From assembly GCA_913030825.1 (NCBI GenBank), contig CAJWCU010000030.1:1-33321 (forward strand): 33,321 bases of DNA. The letters run 5' to 3'. Shown here piece after piece: positions 1 to 8,250 of this stretch. The first letter of the stretch is position 1, and every line of letters begins with the position of its first letter. Source of the DNA: an uncultured Rhodospirillaceae bacterium (GTDB lineage Bacteria; Pseudomonadota; Alphaproteobacteria; Rhodospirillales; Casp-alpha2). The position numbers and the translations under genes are program-made. The notes below the pieces were generated by a model. The model saw only the letters and a list, made by a program, of their open reading frames with translations, was not told the DNA's origin and searched no databases.

Positions 1-78
1 GCCAAACGGATCGAGGAACTGGTGCTCGGCCTGGATGAGGCCGAGGGCGTCGCGGATCTGATGGCGTCGGCGGTCTGA
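1..78 (+). CDS. 3' end of an unidentified CDS (partial)
   Basis: The first 25 codons of the window form an open frame that ends in TGA. The peptide is acidic and helical-looking (AKRIEELVLGLDEAEG near its start). It stops 45 nt before the enolase-superfamily gene on the same strand, so the two could share a transcript. The tail is too short to assign a family. The gene begins outside the window. Confidence 0.55.
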   Translation, partial: AKRIEELVLGLDEAEGVADLMASAV

Positions 79-123
79 AGGACCGTCCGTCCCCAATAAC
101 GAAGAAACTGGAGGAAGTCCGCC

Positions 124-1302
124 GTGACGGAACCTGACACCGGGGCCATGCCCGCATTCCCGGGCGGCGGCCTTCGCCTGCGCCGTATCGACGCCTGGTC
201 CCTGCGCGTCGCCATCGAACGGCCCGTCGAAACCTCGTTCGGCATCATGCGCGACCGCCCGGCGGTGTTCGTACGGGCCGAGGCCGAGGACGGCAGCTTC
301 GGCTTCGGCGAAATCTGGTGCAACTTCCCGGCCTGTGGGGCGGAGCACCGGGTCGTCATGGCTGTCGATGAACTGGCCCCCATGCTGGCGGGTCGGACCT
401 TCGACGGCCCGGCGGACGCCTTCGCCCACCTGTGGGAGAGGACTCGCGTCCGCGTCTTGCAGACGGGCGAGCCCGGACCGTATTCCCAGGCCATCGCCGG
501 GATTGATATCGCCCTTTGGGATCTGGCCGCGCGCAGGGCCGGCAAGCCGCTGCGCCACTTCATCGCAGACGGGGCGGTGGACGCCGTCCCCGCCTATTCC
601 AGCGGCATCCACATCGCCATCGCCCTCGAAGCGGTGCCGGAGGCCCGCGCCGCCGGATTCCGCAACTTCAAGGTCAAGGTCGGCTTCGACATGGCGGCGG
701 ACCTGGCGGGGATCGCCGATCTGAAGAAGACCCTGGCCGCAGACGAACGTCTGTTCACCGACGCCAATCAGGCTTGGTGTCTGGAGGACGCCCTGACCTT
801 CGCGAAGGGCGCGCGGGAATACGATTTGGGCTGGCTGGAAGAACCTCTGCGGGCCGACGCCCGGGCCGCCGATTGGGAGCGTCTTGCGAAAGAGGGCGGC
901 GTGCCCTTGGCGGCGGGCGAAAACTTCACGGGAGCCCCCGATTTCGACGCGGCCATTGCCGCCAAGTCGCTTGCCTACATGCAGCCGGACATGGCGAAAT
1001 GGGGCGGCGTGACGGGATGTTTGCCCGTGGCGCGGGCGATCCTGGCGGGTGGCGTGACCTATTGCCCCCATTACCTGGGCGGCGGGATCGGGCTTCTGGC
1101 CTCGGCCAACTTGCTGGCTGCCGTCGGCGGGCCCGGCCTGTTGGAGGTCGACAACAACCCCAACCCGCTGCGCGAAGGTGTGACCGGCGAGCGCATTGCC
1201 GACGGTCAATTCCACCTGCCGGACGGTCCCGGCCTGGGGATCGAGACGATCCCCAACGGATTGGGCGAGCACGTCACCCTGCATCGCATCTGGAAGGCCT
1301 AG
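124..1302 (+). CDS. Enolase-superfamily enzyme (mandelate racemase / muconate lactonizing enzyme family)
   Basis: This is a cytosolic Mg2+-dependent enzyme that would abstract a proton next to a carboxylate (racemase, dehydratase or cycloisomerase). The N-terminal capping region is followed by the TIM-barrel signatures in order: K183-x-K185 on strand 2, metal ligands D213 (DANQAW), E239 (EEPL) and E266 (GEN), QPD-x-x-K-x-GG, and H316 in CPHYLGG. The KxK plus late His pattern points to the mandelate-racemase/sugar-acid dehydratase type rather than true muconate cycloisomerases. The length of 392 aa is normal. The GTG start has GGAGGAAG just upstream. It runs convergent to the lysR gene and lies beside the phosphonate-type importer, so a role on a phosphonate-derived or co-imported acid is possible but unproven. 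The substrate cannot be read from the sequence. Confidence 0.88.
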   Translation: MTEPDTGAMPAFPGGGLRLRRIDAWSLRVAIERPVETSFGIMRDRPAVFVRAEAEDGSFGFGEIWCNFPACGAEHRVVMAVDELAPMLAGRTFDGPADAFAHLWERTRVRVLQTGEPGPYSQAIAGIDIALWDLAARRAGKPLRHFIADGAVDAVPAYSSGIHIAIALEAVPEARAAGFRNFKVKVGFDMAADLAGIADLKKTLAADERLFTDANQAWCLEDALTFAKGAREYDLGWLEEPLRADARAADWERLAKEGGVPLAAGENFTGAPDFDAAIAAKSLAYMQPDMAKWGGVTGCLPVARAILAGGVTYCPHYLGGGIGLLASANLLAAVGGPGLLEVDNNPNPLREGVTGERIADGQFHLPDGPGLGIETIPNGLGEHVTLHRIWKA

Positions 1303-1321
1303 GCCAACCCGGCCAAGCGGA

Positions 1322-2209
1322 TCAGGCCGGTTCGGTCTGGCGCAGTTTGCGGGTCTCGGCGGCGACCTCGAAGAAGGCGCTGATCATCCGCGATTCCCGC
1401 CGTTCCATCAGGCAGTTCACATGCGCCGTCGTGTGGATGTCGGCGTTTTCGATGGCGATCGTGCGCAGGTCCGGGCGCGGGATGAATTCGATATCGGAAA
1501 CGACGCCCAGCCCGATGCCCCGGGCGACGGCCAGCCAGACCGCTTCGCGGCTGCCGATCTCCATCACCGGATCGACGGTGACGCCGTGTTTGTCGAGGGC
1601 CGCCTCCAGTGCGCGGCGGGTCGTCGAGCCGCTTTCACGCAGGACCATGCGCTCTCTTTCCAGTTCCTCGATGCGGATGCTTTTGCGCTTCGCCAGGGGA
1701 TGGGATTTATGGGCGAAGACGACCACGTCATGGCGGCTGTAAGGCATGGCGAAAATTCGCGGGTCGTCCTCCACATGGGCCAGAACGGCGACATCGGCCG
1801 AGTAATCCAGAAGTCGGCCGACCATTTCGCTGGAGTTCCCCACCGTGACCGCCAGCCGGATTCCCGGATAGGCCTCGTTGAAGGCGCTGAGCATCTCCGT
1901 CGCGTGATAAGGGCCGACGGCGCCGACGTGGAGCGTGCCGGTATGAAAGCCGCCGAAGGCGTTCAGCAGGTCCTGCGCCTGTCCTTCCAAATCCATGATC
2001 CGGCGGGTCACGGCGAGCAGTGCCTCGCCGGCTTCGGTCAATTCAATTTCCCGGCCGCGGCGGTGAAACAGTTCGACCTTGAACATGTCTTCCAGGGCGC
2101 GGACCTGACTGGTCAACGTCGGCTGGCCCACGTGCAGCACCTTCGAGGCGGCGGTGAAGCCGTTCTCCGTGGCGACGGCGTGGAAGGATCTGAGCTGTGT
2201 AAAAATCAT
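1322..2209 (-). CDS. LysR-family regulator, aminoethylphosphonate-associated type
   Basis: This is a 295-aa LysR-type transcription factor. Residues 1-60 hold the winged helix-turn-helix (TQLRSFHAVATENGFTAAS, then QPTLTSQVRALE and LFHRRGR). The rest is the two-lobed effector-binding domain (GPYHATEML, VGNSSEM, LDYSADVAVLA, EIGSREAVWLAVARGIGLGV). These motifs resemble the LysR group associated with aminoethylphosphonate catabolism (TIGR03339, recalled and not searched). The gene is divergent from phnD across a 280-nt spacer, the usual layout for a LysR regulator acting on its neighbour. The inducer is inferred to be a phosphonate. The ATG start lies 15 nt from a good TATAAT element on the same strand. 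Confidence 0.93.
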   Translation of the reverse strand: MIFTQLRSFHAVATENGFTAASKVLHVGQPTLTSQVRALEDMFKVELFHRRGREIELTEAGEALLAVTRRIMDLEGQAQDLLNAFGGFHTGTLHVGAVGPYHATEMLSAFNEAYPGIRLAVTVGNSSEMVGRLLDYSADVAVLAHVEDDPRIFAMPYSRHDVVVFAHKSHPLAKRKSIRIEELERERMVLRESGSTTRRALEAALDKHGVTVDPVMEIGSREAVWLAVARGIGLGVVSDIEFIPRPDLRTIAIENADIHTTAHVNCLMERRESRMISAFFEVAAETRKLRQTEPA

Positions 2210-2224
2210 CGTTTTTCTGAATGG

Positions 2225-2253
2225 ATTATATACGATATTTGAATTTGCCCAAT
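2225..2253 (-). promoter_or_regulatory. Likely lysR promoter overlapping a 12-bp dyad
   Basis: Reading the minus strand, TATAAT (2230-2225) stands 15 nt before the lysR ATG, with a weak -35-like TTGGGC about 16 nt upstream. The -10 overlaps ATTATATACGAT (2225-2236, plus strand), which differs at one base from a dyad upstream of the aor gene. A regulator bound here would occlude lysR transcription. No transcription start is known. Confidence 0.4.
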
Positions 2254-2281
2254 AGGTTTGCTTTCCCGATCATGCCATGGA

Positions 2282-2300
2282 CCGATCGCCAAAAGATCGG
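2282..2300. repeat. Inverted repeat upstream of phnD
   Basis: CCGATC and GATCGG are perfect arms separated by 7 nt in the lysR-phnD spacer, about 190 nt before the phnD start. It could be an operator half-site pair or chance. The rest of the 280-nt spacer holds no convincing gene; a 113-codon open frame across it lacks a ribosome-binding site and resembles nothing I know. Confidence 0.3.
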
Positions 2301-2489
2301 CAATCCAGGCAAGGGGGCCGACATGCAGAAACGGAACATGACACGCACGTGCTTTGCGCGGCCGTTTCAATCCGGCGCCCAACCCCAGAAAAAAACAACA
2401 CACCGCTTTACATGCGGGGACAACCGGCGCGGCGCGGCAAGCGCGGCACGCCGGTATTGGGAGTGCAACACGTCAAAAGGAGACATCCA

Positions 2490-3437
2490 ATGCACATCGA
2501 TCAACAGGTCCGGGGGCCGCTCACGCGGCGCGCCGGAAGCCTGCTCTCGGCCCTGGCCCTGAGCGCGGCCGTCACGGTTTCGGGACTATCCCAGGCCAAG
2601 GCGGCGGAATGCGAAAATCCGGATGAACTGACCTTCGCGATCATTCCGACCGAGGAAACGGTCGCGGAACTCCAGCTTTACAAGCCGGTGACGGACCGTC
2701 TTGCCAAGATGACCGGCAAAAAGATCCAGTTCTTCATGCCGACGTCCTATGCCTCTGTGGTCGAAGGCCTGCTCAGCAAATTCGTCGATGTCGCCGTGCT
2801 GGGCCCCTACACCTATGTAATCGCCAACAGCAAGGATCCGAACGTCGAGGTCTTCGCCACCTATGCCAAGAAGAAGGGGCATATGCAGGAAGAAGGCCCC
2901 GGTTACAAGGCGGCCCTGATCTCCAAGAAGGGCACCAAGTTCACGACTATCGACAGCCTGAAGGGCGCCACCGTCGGCTTGACCGATCCGGGCAGCACTT
3001 CGGGCAACCTGATGCCGCGTGTCGTGTTCTCGAAAGTCGTCGGCATGGATATCGACAAGTTCTTCGGCAAGGTCGCCTATACCGGCAGCCATGAACTCTC
3101 CGCCGTCGCCGTCGGCAAGGGAAAGGTCGACGCGGCCTTCGTCGCGACCCACCGGTTCGACAACGTGGTGAACAAGGGCGAGATCAAGCTGGAGGATGTG
3201 AACATCCTCTGGGAATCCAAGCCGATCCCGCAAGACCCGTTCGTTTATCGCAAGCCGCTTTGCGAAGACATCAAGAAGAACATCCGCGAGACCTTCCTCG
3301 GCCTGCATAAGGAAGCGGGCGCCAAGAAGTTCCTGGCGAACGTGAAGTCCAACAAGTTCGTGCCGATGTCGGCCGCCGATTACGACATCATCCGCGATCT
3401 GAAGGCCGCCAAGGATGCCCGGAAGAAGAAGGGGTGA
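2490..3437 (+). CDS. phnD: Phosphonate/phosphite ABC transporter, periplasmic binding protein PhnD
   Basis: This is the solute-binding component of the importer encoded downstream. The 315-aa precursor has an N-terminal signal peptide of about 38 residues (basic start, hydrophobic LLSALALSAAVTVSG, cleavage near AKA-AE). The mature part shows the PhnD/SsuA-like fold landmarks: FAIIPTEETV at the start, SYASVVEGL, VDVAVLGPYTYV, TDPGSTSGNLMP (ligand loop) and VDAAFVATHRFDNV. The start was chosen because AAAAGGAGA precedes this ATG by 6-8 nt and the signal peptide begins here; the open frame continues upstream without one. Phosphonate, phosphite and hypophosphite binders are close relatives, so the exact ligand is open. 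The LysR type and the neighbouring dehydrogenase favour an organophosphonate. Confidence 0.93.
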   Translation: MHIDQQVRGPLTRRAGSLLSALALSAAVTVSGLSQAKAAECENPDELTFAIIPTEETVAELQLYKPVTDRLAKMTGKKIQFFMPTSYASVVEGLLSKFVDVAVLGPYTYVIANSKDPNVEVFATYAKKKGHMQEEGPGYKAALISKKGTKFTTIDSLKGATVGLTDPGSTSGNLMPRVVFSKVVGMDIDKFFGKVAYTGSHELSAVAVGKGKVDAAFVATHRFDNVVNKGEIKLEDVNILWESKPIPQDPFVYRKPLCEDIKKNIRETFLGLHKEAGAKKFLANVKSNKFVPMSAADYDIIRDLKAAKDARKKKG

Positions 3438-3448
3438 TCTCCTACCCC

Positions 3449-3496
3449 GCGGCGGCCGGTGACTGCTGGTTACTCCCTGTCGGTTCCGGCCGCCGC
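3449..3496 (+). promoter_or_regulatory. Perfect 11-bp stem-loop between phnD and phnC
   Basis: GCGGCGGCCGG (3449-3459) is followed 26 nt later by its exact reverse complement (3486-3496), starting 12 nt after the phnD stop. There is no uridine tract. The likely role is an attenuating or mRNA-protecting structure that keeps binding-protein mRNA in excess over the ATPase and permeases, as known for other ABC operons. Confidence 0.6.
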
Positions 3497-3552
3497 ATTC
3501 TTTCGATCGCAGAAGACTTTTTGACCGAACAATCAGACCTGGATGACACACC

Positions 3553-4305
3553 ATGGCCGTCTTGGAAGTTAGGGACCTGCATGCGCGCTACAGCGCGCGT
3601 GGCCCGGAAATCCTCAAGGGAATCTCGTTCGATGTGGAAGGCGACGATTTCTTCGCCATCATCGGGCCCAGCGGGGCCGGGAAATCCACCCTGATCCGCT
3701 GCATCAATCGCCTGGTCGATCCGACCTCGGGCACCGTCAAGTTCAACGGCCGCGAGGTCACGACTTTGTCCAGCCGCGACCTGCGCCTGGTCCGCCGCGA
3801 CATCGGCATGATCTTTCAGGAATTCAACCTGATCGACCGCATGAGCGTCATGGACAACGTGCTTTCGGGCCGTCTTGGCTATACCGGCAACCTGCGGACC
3901 CTGTTTCGCATGTTCCCGCGCAAGGATATCGACCACGCCCTGCACCTGTTGGATCGGGTCGGGCTTTCCGATCATGTCGACAAGCGTGCCGACGAACTTT
4001 CCGGCGGTCAGCGCCAGCGCGTCGGCATCGCCCGGGCCCTGATGCAGGACCCGAAGCTGATGCTGCTGGACGAGCCGACCTCGGCCCTCGATCCCAAGAT
4101 TTCGCGCGAGATCATGGCCCTGATCAAGGAGATGGCGGAGGAACTCAACGTGCCCTGCCTGTGCAACATCCATGACGTCAAATTGGCCATGGAGTTCTGC
4201 AACAAGATGATCGGCCTGCAGGACGGCATGACCATGTTCGCCGGCCCGACCGCCGACATGAACGAGGCGAAGCTCGACGAGATCTACGCCATGGAAGTTC
4301 TGTGA
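3553..4305 (+). CDS. phnC: Phosphonate ABC transporter ATP-binding protein PhnC
   Basis: This is the ATPase subunit of the importer, peripheral to the inner membrane. All nucleotide-binding motifs are intact in 250 aa: Walker A GPSGAGKST (38-46), Q-loop IFQEFNLI, signature LSGGQ (149-153), Walker B LMLLDEP with catalytic E174, and the H-loop in CNIHDVKLA. The Q-loop segment followed by VLSGRLGY and the late FAGPTADMNEAKLDEIY are typical of PhnC. It lies 115 nt after phnD, beyond a strong stem-loop, and 7 nt before the first permease gene. The ribosome-binding site is weak, which would fit lower expression than phnD. Confidence 0.95.
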   Translation: MAVLEVRDLHARYSARGPEILKGISFDVEGDDFFAIIGPSGAGKSTLIRCINRLVDPTSGTVKFNGREVTTLSSRDLRLVRRDIGMIFQEFNLIDRMSVMDNVLSGRLGYTGNLRTLFRMFPRKDIDHALHLLDRVGLSDHVDKRADELSGGQRQRVGIARALMQDPKLMLLDEPTSALDPKISREIMALIKEMAEELNVPCLCNIHDVKLAMEFCNKMIGLQDGMTMFAGPTADMNEAKLDEIYAMEVL

Positions 4306-4312
4306 GGCGGTC

Positions 4313-5143
4313 ATGGACAGCACGAGCGGATTGCATCTGATGGATCAACGCACCGACCAAATCCTGGCCAGGCGGACGAAGCGCCAGCGTAACTGGGGCC
4401 TCTGTGCCGCGGTTCTGTTCGCCCTGGTGATCTGGAGCATCGACGTCACGGTGGTTCAAGACACGGATTGGGAACGCATCGGCAGCCTGGGCGAGGTTCT
4501 GGAATCCGCCGGCCAATTCGCCGGCGTCGATTGGACCCTGTTCCCGGACCTCCTGGGGCCGACGCTGGAAACCCTGTTGATCGCCTGTCTGGGCACGGCG
4601 CTGGGGGTGATCCTCTGCGTTCCGGCGACCTGGTTCGGGGCGATGAACATCACCCCGTTCAAACCCGTGACCTATCCCATCGCGCGCCTGATGATGACGC
4701 TCAGCCGCTCGATCCACGAAATCGTCTGGGCCCTGTTCTTCGTCGCCGTGTTCGGTCTGGGCGCCATGGCGGGGGTCTTCGCCATCGCCATGCGCTCCAT
4801 CGGTTTCATCGCCAAAATGTCGGCCGAAGCGATCGAGGATATCGACCCCGGACCGGTCGAGGCGATGCGCGCCGCCGGCGCCAACAGTTTCCAGGTTTTG
4901 CTCTACGCGATCCTGCCCCAGGTCCTGCCGCAGGTGGCCGGTGTTGTGATCTTCGAATGGGAGATCAATATCCGCCGCTCGGCCGTGCTCGGCCTGGTCG
5001 GGGCGGGGGGGCTTGGGCTCGTATTCTTCCGCCAGCTCAACACCTTCAACTTCCACGGCGTGACCTCGGTGATCTTGGCGATCCTGGTCATCATCTTCCT
5101 GGGCGAGGCGGTCTCCCACGCCGTTCGCCGCCGCATGATCTAG
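4313..5143 (+). CDS. phnE: Phosphonate ABC transporter permease PhnE (first copy)
   Basis: This is an integral membrane channel subunit of 276 aa. An N-terminal segment near residues 24-44 (AAVLFALVIWSIDVTVV) is followed by about five more hydrophobic spans. The cytoplasmic EAA loop that docks PhnC is clear: GPVEAMRAAGANSFQVLLYA followed by ILPQVLPQ. The residues IRRSAVLGLVGAGGLG near the C terminus are typical of the PhnE family. It starts 7 nt after phnC and is followed by a second, distinct permease, so the channel is probably a PhnE1-PhnE2 heterodimer. Confidence 0.94.
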   Translation: MDSTSGLHLMDQRTDQILARRTKRQRNWGLCAAVLFALVIWSIDVTVVQDTDWERIGSLGEVLESAGQFAGVDWTLFPDLLGPTLETLLIACLGTALGVILCVPATWFGAMNITPFKPVTYPIARLMMTLSRSIHEIVWALFFVAVFGLGAMAGVFAIAMRSIGFIAKMSAEAIEDIDPGPVEAMRAAGANSFQVLLYAILPQVLPQVAGVVIFEWEINIRRSAVLGLVGAGGLGLVFFRQLNTFNFHGVTSVILAILVIIFLGEAVSHAVRRRMI

Positions 5144-5152
5144 GAGGCCGCG

Positions 5153-6010
5153 ATGACGACGCAAACGACACACGCTCCCCATGGCTCCGGCCCCGTCGAG
5201 ACCATCCCCAAGCGGTGGTCGCGATGCAAAGGCCCGGAATGCCTGATCAGTTATCTCGCCTGGATCATCGTCTTCTCGGTGGTGGTGTTCAGCATCGAAT
5301 ACCTGAACATCCCGTTGGAACGCCTGTTCGGCATGTTCGGGCGCATGGGCGAGGTCCTGGCCGACCGCTACTACCCGGCGGATATCGATTACATCATGGA
5401 CCGGGATTATCTGGGCTATGTCATCGAAACGATCCAGATGGCTTATCTGGGGGCCTTGTTCGGCCTGCTGATTACCGTGCCGCTGGCCTGGTTCGCGGCC
5501 TACAACATGACGCCGTCCCGGCGCCTGGTCTATCCGGTGGCGCGTACCTTCTCGATGTCCTGCCGGGCCGTGCACGAAACCATCTGGACCATCCTGTTCG
5601 TTTCGATCCTGGGGTTCGGCATGCTGCCGGGGGTCCTCGCCCTGACCCTGTTCAGCGTCGGGTTCGCCGCCAAGTTGTTCGCGGAAGAGATCGAAGCCAT
5701 CGACATGGGCCCGGTCGAGGCCATGCGGGCGACCGGCGCCAACCTGTTCCAGGTCATGGTCTTCGGCGTGTTCCCGCAGGTCCGCGTCGCATTTACCGGG
5801 ATCGCCATCTACACCTGGGACGTCGCCTTTCGCGCGGCCACGGTGGTTGGCTTCTTCGGCGCCGGCGGCATGGGCTGGTACCTGAAACGCAACGTCATGC
5901 AGATCGAAACGGAACGGGTCGCGGCGATCATCCTGTCGATCATCGTCCTGGTGCTGATTTCCGAAATCCTGTCGGCCTGGGCCCGCAACGCCGTGATGAA
6001 GATGAAATGA
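5153..6010 (+). CDS. phnE: Phosphonate ABC transporter permease PhnE (second copy)
   Basis: This is a second membrane permease, 285 aa and related to the preceding one. It carries an extra hydrophilic N-terminal stretch of about 35 residues that includes RCKGPECL. It has about six membrane spans, the EAA docking loop (GPVEAMRATGANLFQVMVFG, then VFPQV) and the conserved C-terminal FRAATVVGFFGAGGMG. Its ribosome-binding site AGGAGG overlaps the stop codon of the upstream gene, so the two permeases are probably translationally coupled and made in equal amounts. Some PhnE systems use a single permease; paired copies are common in alphaproteobacteria. Confidence 0.94.
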   Translation: MTTQTTHAPHGSGPVETIPKRWSRCKGPECLISYLAWIIVFSVVVFSIEYLNIPLERLFGMFGRMGEVLADRYYPADIDYIMDRDYLGYVIETIQMAYLGALFGLLITVPLAWFAAYNMTPSRRLVYPVARTFSMSCRAVHETIWTILFVSILGFGMLPGVLALTLFSVGFAAKLFAEEIEAIDMGPVEAMRATGANLFQVMVFGVFPQVRVAFTGIAIYTWDVAFRAATVVGFFGAGGMGWYLKRNVMQIETERVAAIILSIIVLVLISEILSAWARNAVMKMK

Positions 6011-6092
6011 GACCGGCCGTGATCCCGGGAACCGCCATTCAACCGTGCCGCCGCGCAGCGACCGGCGCCGTCCGAAAAAACGGAGAACAGAA

Positions 6093-7187
6093 ATGACAAA
6101 AAAAGGTCGGGCCGTCGTCTACGACGCGCCGAACGAACCCTTCGCCGTCCGCGAGTATCCCGTGCGCGACGTCCATCCGGACGAGGTCCTGGTCCGCATC
6201 ACCATGTCGACCATCTGCCGCTCGGACATCCATTCCTATCAGGGGCACCGGCCCAATCCGTGCCCGGGCATCCTGGGGCATGAGATCGTCGGCATTATCG
6301 AACAACTGGGCGCGGACCGTGAATTGGATATGCGCGGCGACCGGCTGGCCGTCGGCGACCGGGTGACCTGGACCGAGTTCTTCCACGACGGCGAATCCTA
6401 TTACGCCGACATCCACGACATGCCGCAGAAGGCCGCGGGTTTGCGCAAGTACGGCCATGATCTGGTCGAGGACGATCCGCACTTCCTGGGCGGGTTCGCC
6501 GATTACTGCTACATCCTGCCGGGCACCGGCATCCTCAAGCTGCCGGACGAGATTTCCGACGAGGAAGCGACGCCGCTTAATTGCGGCGCCGCGACCATGG
6601 TTTCGGTGACCGAGGCGGCGGAGATCGACGTCGGCGATACGGTCGTCGTGCAGGGACTGGGCCTGTTGGGGCTTTACGGCTGCGCCATCGCCAAGGCGCG
6701 GGGGGCGCGCAAGGTCGTCGGTCTGGACGCCGTGGCCGACCGCCTGGACCTGGCCCGGAAATTCGGTGCCGACGTGACCTTCGACGTGAGCAAGATGGAA
6801 GATGCCGAATTGGTCGCCGCCGTGCGCGCCGAATGCACGCCCGACGGTGCCGATGCGGTGCTCGAGGTCTGCGGATTGCCGGCGGTCGTGCCGGCGGGGT
6901 TGAAGATGCTGCGCGTCGGCGGGCGCTATATCCTGGGCGGCCTGGTCAATCCCGACGCCATGTTCACGGTCGACGGCAACGAGATCCTGCGCCGCTGGAT
7001 CGTCATGAAGGGGGTGCACAACTACCACCCCCGGCATCTGGTGCAGGCCCTGGACTTCGTCATGGCGAACCGCGACCGGTTTCCGTTCAAGGAGCTGGTC
7101 GATTCCAAATTTTCCCTGGATCAACTGGACGAAGCCTTCGCCCGTGCCGCCGACCGATCGGTTTTGCGCGCCGCCATCGTGCCCTGA
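6093..7187 (+). CDS. Zinc-dependent medium-chain dehydrogenase, phosphonate-associated (HpnZ-like)
   Basis: This is a 364-aa NAD(P)-dependent alcohol/polyol dehydrogenase. The catalytic zinc site is present (C42 in STICRSD, H63-E64 in GHEIVG), as is a Rossmann GLGLLG at 188-193. The stretch MPQKAAGLRKYGHD, the following GGFADYCYILPGT and the later LNCGAATM match what I recall of the HpnZ group (TIGR03366), which recurs beside phosphonate genes. The four cysteines of the structural-zinc lobe are missing; that lobe reads WTEFFHDGESYY instead. The ATG is preceded by CGGAGAA, and the 82-nt gap after phnE suggests one transcript. The likely substrate is a hydroxyl-bearing phosphonate or its product, inferred from context only. 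Confidence 0.88.
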   Translation: MTKKGRAVVYDAPNEPFAVREYPVRDVHPDEVLVRITMSTICRSDIHSYQGHRPNPCPGILGHEIVGIIEQLGADRELDMRGDRLAVGDRVTWTEFFHDGESYYADIHDMPQKAAGLRKYGHDLVEDDPHFLGGFADYCYILPGTGILKLPDEISDEEATPLNCGAATMVSVTEAAEIDVGDTVVVQGLGLLGLYGCAIAKARGARKVVGLDAVADRLDLARKFGADVTFDVSKMEDAELVAAVRAECTPDGADAVLEVCGLPAVVPAGLKMLRVGGRYILGGLVNPDAMFTVDGNEILRRWIVMKGVHNYHPRHLVQALDFVMANRDRFPFKELVDSKFSLDQLDEAFARAADRSVLRAAIVP

Positions 7188-7282
7188 GGCGAGGTGTCCT
7201 GCTCAGCCCTTTCCCCACCCCAGGGTTTCCTGTTAAATACACTCGAACCGTGGGAAATAAATGGGCAGGAAATCGCATCGAC

Positions 7283-8149
7283 ATGGCATTGAATCCGAAG
7301 GTCATCTCCTTCTTCGACGAACGCACGTTCACGATCACCCATATCGTCGCCTGCCCCGAGACGGGTGCGACCGCGATCATCGATCCGGTGCTTGATTACG
7401 ATGCGGCGTCGGGGCGGACCTACAAAGAAAGTGCCGAGGCCGTCATCAACCAGATCGGCCAAGGCCGCGGCGTCGTCGAATGGGTGCTGGAAACCCATGT
7501 CCATGCCGACCACCTGACGGGCGCCCCTTATGTAAAGGAATGCCTGGGCGGCAAGACGGGGATCGGCGCCAACGTCGACAAGGTGCAGGAGACCTTCAAG
7601 AAGATCTTCAACGCCGAAGACGCCTTCGCCACCGACGGCTCGCAATTCGATCATCTGTTCCAGGACGGCGAGGAATTCAAGATCGGCAACCTGACGGCGC
7701 GGGTGATGTTCACGCCGGGCCATACGCCGGCCTGCGCGACCTATGTCATCGGCAATGCGGCGTTCATCGGCGATACGATGTTCTCCCCCGATTTCGGGAC
7801 CGCGCGGTGCGATTTTCCGAACGGCGACGCGCATCAGCTGTATGCCTCGATCCAGAAAATCCTGGCCCTGCCCGACGATACGATCATCTACCTCTGTCAC
7901 GATTATATGCCGGGCGGGCGCGACGTGATGATGCACACCACCGTCGCCGAACAGAAGGCCCAGAACATCCATCTGAAGGATTGCGCCGACGCCGACGCCT
8001 TCGCCGAGATGCGCAACACCCGCGACGCGCAACTCAGCATGCCGGCCCTGATCATTCCGTCGGTGCAGGTCAACATGCGGGGCGGGGCGATGCCGCCGCC
8101 GGAAGGCAATGGTGTGTCCTATCTGAAGACGCCGATCGACGTTCTTTGA
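7283..8149 (+). CDS. Metallo-beta-lactamase-fold hydrolase, persulfide dioxygenase / glyoxalase II-like
   Basis: This 288-aa soluble MBL-fold protein has the metal motif H72-x-H74-x-D76-H77 in ETHVHADHLTGA, the next ligand in TPGHTPAC, an Asp in FIGDTMF, and the final His in LCHDYMPGG. The sequence GTARCDFPNGDAHQLYASI parallels the GRxDF region of ETHE1-type sulfur dioxygenases, which oxidise glutathione persulfide with mononuclear iron, and of the BigR-linked Blh proteins. That activity is more likely than lactoylglutathione hydrolysis but is not shown. The ATG was chosen because homologous sequence begins there; its ribosome-binding site (AGGA, 12 nt away) is weak, and an in-frame GTG about 33 nt upstream is an alternative. 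Confidence 0.87.
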   Translation: MALNPKVISFFDERTFTITHIVACPETGATAIIDPVLDYDAASGRTYKESAEAVINQIGQGRGVVEWVLETHVHADHLTGAPYVKECLGGKTGIGANVDKVQETFKKIFNAEDAFATDGSQFDHLFQDGEEFKIGNLTARVMFTPGHTPACATYVIGNAAFIGDTMFSPDFGTARCDFPNGDAHQLYASIQKILALPDDTIIYLCHDYMPGGRDVMMHTTVAEQKAQNIHLKDCADADAFAEMRNTRDAQLSMPALIIPSVQVNMRGGAMPPPEGNGVSYLKTPIDVL

Positions 8150-8250
8150 TCTTCCATTTTTCGGTTGCCGGGCGGGCGGGATGTGCCCACCTTTTATGTC
8201 GTCCGCAGTGCGCTGGACTGGTCCGGCGCCCGACCGGAAATGGGAGACCT

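Noticed and set aside
2210-2489. A riboswitch leader before phnD
   Set aside because: No known aptamer core could be recognised; only a small inverted repeat is present, more consistent with a protein operator.
2221-2562. A 113-codon frame in the lysR-phnD spacer running into phnD
   Set aside because: No ribosome-binding site and no family likeness, and it overlaps phnD out of frame. The spacer is better read as promoter DNA.
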